A stretch of 5,917 nt of DNA from an uncultured Pseudomonadota bacterium (GTDB lineage Bacteria; Myxococcota_A; UBA796; GCA-2862545). Location: the NCBI GenBank assembly GCA_937891875.1, contig CALATR010000112.1:1-5917 (forward strand). Reading direction: 5' to 3'. A program made the position numbers and the translations under genes. Of this stretch, positions 1-5,182 are shown piece after piece. Numbering within the stretch: position 1 is the first letter of the stretch; every line of letters begins with the position of its first letter. The notes beneath the pieces are model-generated. The model had not been told where the DNA came from. It ran no database searches and saw nothing but the letters and a program-made list of their open reading frames with translations.

Positions 1-60
1 CTCCGTGTTGAAGCCCGTTCTTCCCCGTAGCATCCGCAACCCACGCCTCCCGCTTCGAGT

Positions 61-109
61 GCCTCCTGCCCGCCCCTCCACCGGACTCCTCGCCCTCCAG
101 GGTGACCCG
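61..109. repeat. Direct repeat, copy 1 (upstream of first gene)
   Basis: This stretch recurs at 818-866. The first 39 bases (61-99) are identical to 818-856. Two mismatches follow (100-101), then eight more identical bases (102-109 against 859-866). The offset is 757 bases. The copies lie 30 and 81 bases before the starts of the first gene and pheS, and together they bracket the first gene. The pyrimidine-rich strand is the + strand in both. The bases before and after the repeat do not match between the copies, so this is a discrete unit and not a large duplication. Its function is unknown. Confidence 0.9.
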
Positions 110-116
110 ACCGAAC

Positions 117-129
117 GGGGTCAGACCCC
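117..129. repeat. Short hyphenated palindrome GGGGTCAGACCCC
   Basis: GGGGT and ACCCC can pair around CAG. The motif sits immediately before the AGGGG (131-135) that would serve as the ribosome-binding site of the first gene. A degenerate second copy (GGAGTCAGACCTC) lies exactly 40 bases downstream at 157-169, inside the assigned start of that gene. It resembles short REP-like or operator-like palindromes, but two copies in one window do not establish a family. Confidence 0.5.
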
Positions 130-139
130 CAGGGGTTAG

Positions 140-664
140 ATGCTGCATCCCCGCTTGGAGTCAGACCTCGGGGGGGTCGGCTCGAAGATCGCGGCGGGGG
201 CGCTCTTCGCCGAGGCCGGCGGAGGCGGCGCTCCCGTGCTCGGCTCCATCGGGCTCGCGGTGCTCCTCGCCGGCGGCCTGGGGTTCGCGACCGCACTCGC
301 CCTCGGCGCGCTCCGTCGTCGCCGCGAGCTCGTGCTGCACGCCAACTCCGCCGTGCTGGACGGCAGGCTGCTCGACCTCCGAGGTCAGCGCCCCGAGGCG
401 CATGCGGTGATCATCGCGGACGGCGCCGCCGGGCCGATCCCGTGGGAGGACCTGAAGCACCGCTGCAACCAGGACGAGGGCCAGCGGGTGGGCGTGGCGC
501 TGGTCATGCTCGGCAACATCGAGGTCGTCGCCCAACACCTGTCGCCGAAGCGCGCCCGGGAGCTGGTCGAGGCGATCGGCGCCCACTGGCCCAGCGAGTC
601 GCGTCCGGCACTCGACGGTGAGGATCTGCGCTCCCTGGAGGCGATCCGCGGGGTACCCCAGTGA
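140..664 (+). CDS. Hypothetical single-pass membrane protein
   Basis: I do not recognise a named family for this 174-residue protein. The N-terminal ~30 residues are Gly/Ala-rich. One strong membrane segment spans about residues 33-57 and is followed at once by four arginines (59-62), which predicts a cytoplasmic C-terminal domain by the positive-inside rule. That domain (about 63-150) alternates short beta-like stretches with the sequence IPWEDL (100-105) and ends in a charged helix (SPKRARELVEAI). The order of strands, a PWEDL-type turn and a final helix recalls small bacterial PH-like membrane proteins, but that is only a guess. The codons are strongly G/C-ended, which supports real coding. 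The start at ATG 140 has AGGGG four bases upstream. A repeat-like motif overlaps the first codons, so a later start (for example GTG at 236) is possible. It sits where infC-rpmI-rplT often lie in other bacteria, with no visible functional link to pheST. Confidence 0.65.
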   Translation: MLHPRLESDLGGVGSKIAAGALFAEAGGGGAPVLGSIGLAVLLAGGLGFATALALGALRRRRELVLHANSAVLDGRLLDLRGQRPEAHAVIIADGAAGPIPWEDLKHRCNQDEGQRVGVALVMLGNIEVVAQHLSPKRARELVEAIGAHWPSESRPALDGEDLRSLEAIRGVPQ

Positions 665-692
665 GGTGAGCCCGCAGAGGGTGCACGGAGAT

Positions 693-781
693 GGGAGCCT
701 CCGGCCGAGAGGAGCACTGCTGGCCAGGAACAGGCCTTCCAAGTCCATTCGTACCAGATGCCAGCAGGACCCGGAGGGCCC
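693..781 (+). other. Nested hairpin in pheS leader (possible structured RNA)
   Basis: An outer helix pairs CCTCCGG (698-704) with CCGGAGG (771-777). Across a small internal loop it can be extended by GGG (693-695) with CCC (779-781). An inner helix pairs CTGCTGGC (717-724) with GCCAGCAG (760-767). The two helices are separated by an asymmetric internal loop of 12 bases on the 5' side and 3 on the 3' side, and the apical region is 35 bases. The pairings are exact Watson-Crick matches read from the sequence. The overall shape resembles a T-box stem I, but the short 3' loop side reads GAC and not a Phe codon. Confidence 0.45.
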
Positions 782-817
782 CGCCACGGTCGCAGCGTCG
801 GCGCTCCGATCTCCCCC

Positions 818-866
818 GCCTCCTGCCCGCCCCTCCACCGGACTCCTCGCCCTCCACCGTGACCCG
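818..866. repeat. Direct repeat, copy 2 (upstream of pheS)
   Basis: This is the partner of 61-109: 39 identical bases, two mismatches, then eight identical bases, ending 81 bases before the pheS start. It lies between the leader hairpin and the T-box-like motif. The two copies bracket the first gene as direct repeats, an arrangement that could mark a past insertion or a shared leader element. Confidence 0.9.
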
Positions 867-906
867 GGATCGCCGCCTCCATCCCAGAGGTGTGATCCCG
901 ACCCAG

Positions 907-920
907 AGGGTGTTACCGCC
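907..920 (+). promoter_or_regulatory. T-box-like sequence before pheS (tentative)
   Basis: AGGGTGTTACCGCC matches the T-box consensus AGGGUGGNACCGCG except at positions 7 and 14. T-box leaders commonly precede aminoacyl-tRNA synthetase genes, and this one lies 28 bases before pheS and 13 before its Shine-Dalgarno. Against it, position 7 falls in the UGGN stretch that pairs with the tRNA NCCA end, no clear antiterminator helix or T-tract follows, and no Phe specifier loop was found. It could instead be one of several GGTNNNACC-type palindromic repeats in this leader. Confidence 0.25.
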
Positions 921-932
921 GCCATCCTTCCC

Positions 933-944
933 AGGAGCCGCTCC
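933..944 (+). promoter_or_regulatory. pheS Shine-Dalgarno within a small hairpin
   Basis: AGGAG (933-937) lies 10 bases before ATG 948 and decides the pheS start. GGAG (934-937) can pair with CTCC (941-944) around a CCG loop, so the ribosome-binding site may be partly masked. The helix is only four base pairs, and any regulatory role is speculative. Confidence 0.5.
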
Positions 945-947
945 CTC

Positions 948-1985
948 ATGGAACGTCCCGATCCCGACGCGCTGCTGGCCGCGTTCCGCGCGGACCTCGC
1001 CGCCGCGAGCGATCCCGCCGCCGTCGATGAAGCCGTCCGCGTGCACACCGGCAAGAAGAGCGCCTTGAAGGCCGCACTCAAGGGTCTCGGTGGACTTCCG
1101 CCGGAGGACCGCAAGGCCGTCGCCCAGGCGCTCAACGCCGCGCGCCAGGAGATGGAGGCCGAGGCCAGCGCCGCCAAGGATGCCGCCGCCGAGCAGGCCA
1201 TCGCCGCCCGCCTCGACGCCGAGTGGCAGGACCTGTCGCTCCCTGGCGTCTCCCCCCAGCGCGGCATGCGCCACCCGGTCCTCGCGACCGAGGAGCGGCT
1301 CATGAACGTGATGCGCCGCCTCGGCTTCACCCGGGTGACCGGCCCCGAGGTCGAGCACCCCTACTACAACTTCGACGCGCTCAACATCCCCGAGCACCAC
1401 CCCGCCCGCGACATGCAGGACACGTTCTGGGTCGACGGCGGCCTGTGCCTGCGCAGCCACACGACCACCGTGCAGGCGCGCGTGCTCCAGCAGAAGCCGC
1501 CTCTGCCGGTCAAGATCTGCGCTGCGGGCCGGGTCTACCGGAACGAGGCGGTCGACGCGACCCACCTCGCGATGTTCCACCAGTTCGAGGCCATCTGGGT
1601 CGAGCGCGGCCTCACCTTCGCCCACCTCAAGGGCACCCTCGCCCTGCTGGCCCGCGAGATCTTCGGCGAAGATCGCCGCGTTCGCTTCAAGCCCAAGTTC
1701 TACCCGTACACCGAGCCCTCGCTGGGCCTCGATCTGGCGTGCGTGATGTGCGACGGCGCCGGCTGTGCCGCGTGTCACGGGGCCGGCTGGGTCACGGTGC
1801 TCGGCGCGGGCATGGTGCACCCCAAGGTGTTCCGCGAGTTCGGCTACGACCCCTCCGAGGTCTCCGGCATCGCGTTCGGCATCGGCACCTCGCGCTTCGG
1901 CGCCCAGGCGGTCGGCATCGTGCGCGCCCGCAGCCTCTACGAGATGGACCTGCGCGTCCACAACGCCATCCACCGGGGGTCGTGA
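948..1985 (+). CDS. pheS: Phenylalanine--tRNA ligase alpha subunit, divergent
   Basis: This is the class II catalytic subunit of cytoplasmic PheRS, which charges tRNA-Phe with phenylalanine using ATP as an alpha2beta2 enzyme. At 345 residues it is a normal bacterial length. An N-terminal helical coiled-coil arm (about 1-95) includes the GKKSALKAALK and LPPEDRKAVAQALN signatures. The catalytic core runs from about 100 to 345. Recognisable elements are Trp161 and RSHTTTVQ (169-176), GRVYRNE (194-200), DATH...FHQFE (203-214) with Gln212 and Glu214, TEPS (255-258), a four-cysteine CxxC-x4-CxxC site (265, 268, 273, 276) as in Bacillus-type PheS, and GAGMVHPKV (286-294). Oddities: the usual FPF before TEPS reads YPY (252-254), the usual Ser of the HTS motif is Thr173, and motif 3 reads AFGIGTSRF (309-317) where a Glu normally precedes the Arg. 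ATG 948 is chosen for its Shine-Dalgarno and because homology begins there. The reading frame stays open upstream, but that sequence is unlike PheS. Confidence 0.96.
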   Translation: MERPDPDALLAAFRADLAAASDPAAVDEAVRVHTGKKSALKAALKGLGGLPPEDRKAVAQALNAARQEMEAEASAAKDAAAEQAIAARLDAEWQDLSLPGVSPQRGMRHPVLATEERLMNVMRRLGFTRVTGPEVEHPYYNFDALNIPEHHPARDMQDTFWVDGGLCLRSHTTTVQARVLQQKPPLPVKICAAGRVYRNEAVDATHLAMFHQFEAIWVERGLTFAHLKGTLALLAREIFGEDRRVRFKPKFYPYTEPSLGLDLACVMCDGAGCAACHGAGWVTVLGAGMVHPKVFREFGYDPSEVSGIAFGIGTSRFGAQAVGIVRARSLYEMDLRVHNAIHRGS

Positions 1986-4138
1986 TGCGCATCTCCCGCA
2001 ACGTGCTCTCCCGCTTCGTGGACGTGCCCCGCGACGCCCGCCGCCTCCGCGATCTGCTCGACGACGTCGGCCTCGAGGTCAAGCGGGTGGTCGACCGCTC
2101 CGACGACCTGCAGCTCACCCTGGAGCTGCTCGCCAACCGGGGTGACCACCACTGCTACAAGGGCCTCGCCACCGAGATCTCCGGTCGCACCGGGGACGAG
2201 GTGACGGTCCCGCCGGTCTTCGAGCTGACCGTCGGCGACAGCCCCATCCCGCTGCGCAACGAGACGCCCCTGTGCGGCGTCTACACCGCGACCCTGCTCG
2301 TGCGGGACGCCATCGGCCTGGGGCAGCTGGAGGCCGACACCATCGCGCCGATCCTGGGCGCGGACCAGGGCAGCGTCAGCGCCCCGGTCGACGCGACCAA
2401 CCTGGCGAACCTCGAGCTCGGTCAGCCGACGCACGCCTTCGATGCAGACACGATCGTCGGAGGGATCACCATCCGCACGTCCCGCCCCGGCGAGACCGCC
2501 CTGCCCCTGTTCGCCGAGGAGCGCGTCGAGCTGCCCGAGGGCACCATCGTCATCGCTGATGACGAGAAGATCCTCGCGATCGCCGGCGTGATCGGCTGCC
2601 AGGAGTCGCGGACCACCGAGGCCACCCGGCGCATCCTGCTCGAGTCCGCCCACTTCGATCCCATCGCCGTGCGCAAGGCCAGCCGGGCGCTCAACATCCT
2701 GACCGACTCGTCCGCCCGCTTCGAGCGCGGGAGCGACCCGAGCGCCTGTCTCGTGGGCGCTGGGCGCGTCGTGCACCTGCTGGTCGGCGAGGCTGGCTGG
2801 GAGGTCCAGGGCACGACGGGCGTGGTCGGCGACTGGCACGATCCCAAGCGGATCATCGCCATCTCGGTCCCCGCGGCCGGCGCCTTCCTCGAGGTGCCGC
2901 TGGACACGGACGAGGTGGCCGACCGCCTGTCGCGCTACGGCTTTCCCGTGTCTCCAGCCTACCCCGAGTGGGACGGCTGGACCGTGCCCGACGCGCTCTC
3001 CGACCTCCCGTCGAGCAAGCTCCGCGGTTACCTGCTGGTCCGGGTCCCACCCCACCGGCTGTGGGACGTCGAGGACGTCGCCGACCTCTACGAGGAGCTC
3101 GCCAAGAGCATCGGCTACAACGAGACGCCGACCCACCTGCCCCCCATCGCGATCGGCGCCGAGCCGGCCACCTGGGAGGTGCGCAAGGCCGCCGCCACCC
3201 AGGTGCTGCTGGGCAGCGGGTTCACCGAGGTCGTGCTGGATGGCTTCCACGGCCGCGACCTGGTGGAGCGCTACGAGCTGCCCGAAGGCCATCCCCTGCT
3301 CGTCCACGTCGAGACCGACAACGCCCTCGATCGCGCCTACAGCCTGCTCAAGAACACCGGCCTGCACCAGGCGCTGGATGGGGTCGCGGTCAACCTGAAC
3401 AACCGCAACACCGAGGTGAAGGCCTTCGAGTGGACGCGCACGTTCCACCGCGATCGCACCGCTCCCAACGGTGTCTGCACCGAGCGCGACATCCTCTGGG
3501 CCATCGTCACCGGACAGGACCGCGAGCCCAGCTGGGCCGAGGCGGGCCGGCCGGCGGACGTCTGGTTCGTCAAGGGCGTGCTCACCGAGCTCGGCGTCGA
3601 GCTGCAGGCCCCGCTCACCATCGGCCCGCCCAGCAAGGACCAGCCGCTGAAGGACCTGCTGCACCCGGGCCGTCAGGCCAGCATCCTGCTCGACGGCGAG
3701 CCCATCGGCATCTTCGGCGAGGTCCACCCCAAGGCGGTCGCCGCGGCCCGCATCAAGCGCGCCCGACCGGTCTACCTGGAGCTCGACGCCAAGGCGCTGC
3801 TGCACCACGAGGCCCAGGCCCCCCCGTGGCAGATGCCCCCGGCCCAGCAGCCCATCGACCGCAACCTGGCGTTCACACTGCCTCTTCGGGTGGAGGCAGG
3901 CGGCGTGGCTCGCACGCTGCAGAACAGCGGCCCCGAGTGGCTCGGCGCGGTCGACATGGTGGATCTCTTCGAGCACGAGGACGAGTCCGGCGCCCCGGTC
4001 CGCACGGTCACCTACGCCCTGCGCTTCGACGTCGAGGACCAGTCCCGGTCCGCCGATGAGGTCAATGCCGTGCTGGACCACCTCATCGCGGCGGTGCAGG
4101 GTGCGTGGGGCCACCGCGGCGTGACCCTGCGAGCCTGA
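1985..4138 (+). CDS. pheT: Phenylalanine--tRNA ligase beta subunit, lacking the EMAP tRNA-binding domain
   Basis: This is the non-catalytic, editing and tRNA-binding partner of PheS. It has 717 residues, against about 800 in typical bacterial PheT. Domains in order: a short N-terminal B1-like piece (about 1-40, starting MRISRNVLSRFVDV); then directly the LANRGD...GLATEI element (49-65) that usually follows the EMAP/OB-fold domain; the B3/B4 editing domain (about 95-265) with VDATN, ELGQPTHAFD (144-153), AGVIG, LLESAHF and SSARFERGSDP; a B5-like domain (about 290-380) ending in EELAKSIGYNETP; the catalytic-like core (about 395-600) with HPG near 560-562 and GEVHP near 578-582; and the FDX-ACB anticodon-binding domain (about 620-715). 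His150 and Glu220 match the E. coli editing residues His265 and Glu334 by my alignment. The roughly 110-residue OB-fold is absent. The start overlaps the pheS stop by one base (TGATG), with GGGGG at 1975-1979, indicating translational coupling. Confidence 0.95.
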   Translation: MRISRNVLSRFVDVPRDARRLRDLLDDVGLEVKRVVDRSDDLQLTLELLANRGDHHCYKGLATEISGRTGDEVTVPPVFELTVGDSPIPLRNETPLCGVYTATLLVRDAIGLGQLEADTIAPILGADQGSVSAPVDATNLANLELGQPTHAFDADTIVGGITIRTSRPGETALPLFAEERVELPEGTIVIADDEKILAIAGVIGCQESRTTEATRRILLESAHFDPIAVRKASRALNILTDSSARFERGSDPSACLVGAGRVVHLLVGEAGWEVQGTTGVVGDWHDPKRIIAISVPAAGAFLEVPLDTDEVADRLSRYGFPVSPAYPEWDGWTVPDALSDLPSSKLRGYLLVRVPPHRLWDVEDVADLYEELAKSIGYNETPTHLPPIAIGAEPATWEVRKAAATQVLLGSGFTEVVLDGFHGRDLVERYELPEGHPLLVHVETDNALDRAYSLLKNTGLHQALDGVAVNLNNRNTEVKAFEWTRTFHRDRTAPNGVCTERDILWAIVTGQDREPSWAEAGRPADVWFVKGVLTELGVELQAPLTIGPPSKDQPLKDLLHPGRQASILLDGEPIGIFGEVHPKAVAAARIKRARPVYLELDAKALLHHEAQAPPWQMPPAQQPIDRNLAFTLPLRVEAGGVARTLQNSGPEWLGAVDMVDLFEHEDESGAPVRTVTYALRFDVEDQSRSADEVNAVLDHLIAAVQGAWGHRGVTLRA

Positions 4139-4141
4139 TCG

Positions 4142-5062
4142 GTGCGCACCTCCGGCTACGTCGTCGCCCTGGGCGGATTCGCCCTGCTCATGGCGGGGGG
4201 CCTGGGGCTCGGCCTGTGGCTCAACGCCGGCGTGGCCCGGATGGAGCCGGGCGCGCTGGAGCTGGACGTCGGTCCGGAGCTGACCGCGGTCATCGTCGGC
4301 AACAGCGGGGACGACACCCCGGACGCCCGGCAGGTGCGCGAGGCGGCCGCCGCCTACTGCGCCGAGGCCGGGTGCGATCTGGTGGTGCTCCTGGGGGACA
4401 CGGTGCTGCCCGCCGGCCCGGACGCGCCCGACGATCCGCGCCTGGACGCACGGATCGGCGCCTGGGCCGCCATCGCTCCCACCGTGGTCGTGCCCGGCGA
4501 CCGCGACGTCGGGCCGATCGGCGATGGACGCGGGTTCGGGCGGCTGGTCAGCTGGGCGCGCGACAACCCGGACGTGCTGGCCCCATCCGCGACCTTCGAC
4601 GCGGACGCGGGGCCGGCACTCCTGATCGGACTCGACAGCAACGAGCTCCTCGGCGGGGGCGCTGGAGCGGACGCCCAGCGTGCCTGGCTCGACCAGGTGC
4701 TCGCGGCGAACGCCCGTCCGTGGCCCGTTGCGCTGGTCCACGATGTAGACGCTGCCGAGGTCGCCGCGGTGTGCGGCCGAGCCCGGGTCGCCCTTCACGC
4801 CGGCCCCGGACGCAGCTGGGTCGAGCGCTGCGGCACCACGTTTGTAGCCTCGGGTACCGGAGGCGAGACTCCATCCGGAGAACCCGCGCCGCAAGGCAGC
4901 TTGCACCACACCCCAGCGGCGGGCTTCGTCGTGATGGTCGCGCAGCCCGACCGCCTGGAGTTCAGGTTCATCGGTGCAGACCGTCGAGAGACCTTCCGCG
5001 CGGTGAAGGTGGCGTCCGGGGCGGTGGAGCTGGTAGACGGCACGGTACTGCGCCAGCCGTGA
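4142..5062 (+). CDS. Membrane-anchored metallophosphoesterase-like protein, metal ligands degenerate
   Basis: This 306-residue protein has an N-terminal membrane segment (about 7-28) followed by a domain built like the purple acid phosphatase/ACP5 branch of calcineurin-type phosphoesterases. The backbone landmarks are in order: TAVIVGNSG (48-56) where the family has a GDxG; DLVVLLGDTVLPAG (79-92) for GDNfYpxG; VVVPGDRD (115-122) for lGNHD; ALLIGLDSNEL (159-169) for iaLDT; QRAWLDQVLA (179-188); PVALVHD (195-201); VALHAGPGRSW (216-226) for the GHdH region; and FVASGTGGET (234-243) for the SGaGG strand. The first Asp is Asn, the GNHD Asn and His are Asp and Arg, and the last GHxH is gone, so metal-dependent catalysis is unlikely. 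Folding to the periplasm is inferred from the anchor. The GTG start lies 3 bases after the pheT stop with no good Shine-Dalgarno, which suggests coupling. ATG 4190 is an alternative but would cut the membrane segment. Confidence 0.85.
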   Translation: MRTSGYVVALGGFALLMAGGLGLGLWLNAGVARMEPGALELDVGPELTAVIVGNSGDDTPDARQVREAAAAYCAEAGCDLVVLLGDTVLPAGPDAPDDPRLDARIGAWAAIAPTVVVPGDRDVGPIGDGRGFGRLVSWARDNPDVLAPSATFDADAGPALLIGLDSNELLGGGAGADAQRAWLDQVLAANARPWPVALVHDVDAAEVAAVCGRARVALHAGPGRSWVERCGTTFVASGTGGETPSGEPAPQGSLHHTPAAGFVVMVAQPDRLEFRFIGADRRETFRAVKVASGAVELVDGTVLRQP

Positions 5063-5110
5063 CCGCCAGCGGGCGGCAAGGATCGGTGGCAGACTGATCG
5101 TTAGTGTGAC

Positions 5111-5137
5111 GGGGGGCTGTTCTGCCCCTCTTGTTTG
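5111..5137 (+). terminator. Rho-independent terminator after the pheST operon
   Basis: GGGGGGC (5111-5117) pairs with GCCCCTC (5124-5130) through seven pairs including one G-T wobble, around the six-base loop TGTTCT. It is followed by TTGTTTG, unusually T-rich for this GC-rich DNA. It lies 48 bases after the stop of the phosphoesterase-like gene and 45 bases before the next start. A second hairpin directly after the stop (CCGCC 5063-5067 with GGCGG 5072-5076) has no T-tract and may only protect the 3' end. Confidence 0.6.
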
Positions 5138-5182
5138 CTGCGCCCGCGCCGATGTCCGTGGTGCGCTTCCCTTGGAGTTCCG

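Larger units (their letters stand above)
665..947 (+). promoter_or_regulatory. pheST leader/intergenic region with nested hairpin
   Basis: This is the 283-base gap between the first gene and pheS. I see no convincing small gene and no run of Phe codons that would suggest a classical pheST leader peptide. It contains a nested hairpin (693-781), the second copy of the direct repeat (818-866), a paired CCCAGAGG(G)TGT motif (883-893 and 902-913), a T-box-like sequence (907-920) and the pheS Shine-Dalgarno AGGAG (933-937). No confident -35/-10 promoter can be read in this GC-rich sequence. The layout fits a regulated mRNA leader, but that is inference. Confidence 0.5.

Noticed and set aside
1..139. 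Tail of an upstream gene at the left edge
   Set aside because: Frame 1 stops at 28-30 and frame 3 almost at once. Frame 2 is open to 137-139 but runs through the repeat without recognisable content, so no partial gene can be supported.
618..947. In-frame N-terminal extension of pheS by 110 codons
   Set aside because: The extension is Pro/Arg/Ser-rich, runs through the direct repeat and hairpin, and is unlike PheS. ATG 948 has AGGAG at good spacing and begins the family homology.
665..947. Phe-rich leader peptide for classical attenuation of pheST
   Set aside because: The few TTC triplets are scattered and share no short frame with a start codon; no terminator with a T-tract precedes pheS.
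504..1973. Long minus-strand open frame opposite pheS
   Set aside because: It is an antisense shadow of pheS and its leader; the composition is repetitive and has no recognisable domain.
1223..1984. In-frame extension of pheT through most of pheS
   Set aside because: It is an out-of-frame read of pheS. PheT homology starts exactly at ATG 1985, with a one-base overlap typical of coupled genes.
2968..4059. 363-codon + strand frame inside pheT
   Set aside because: Arg/Gly/Pro/Ala-rich translation typical of an out-of-frame read of high-GC coding DNA; pheT occupies the region in another frame.
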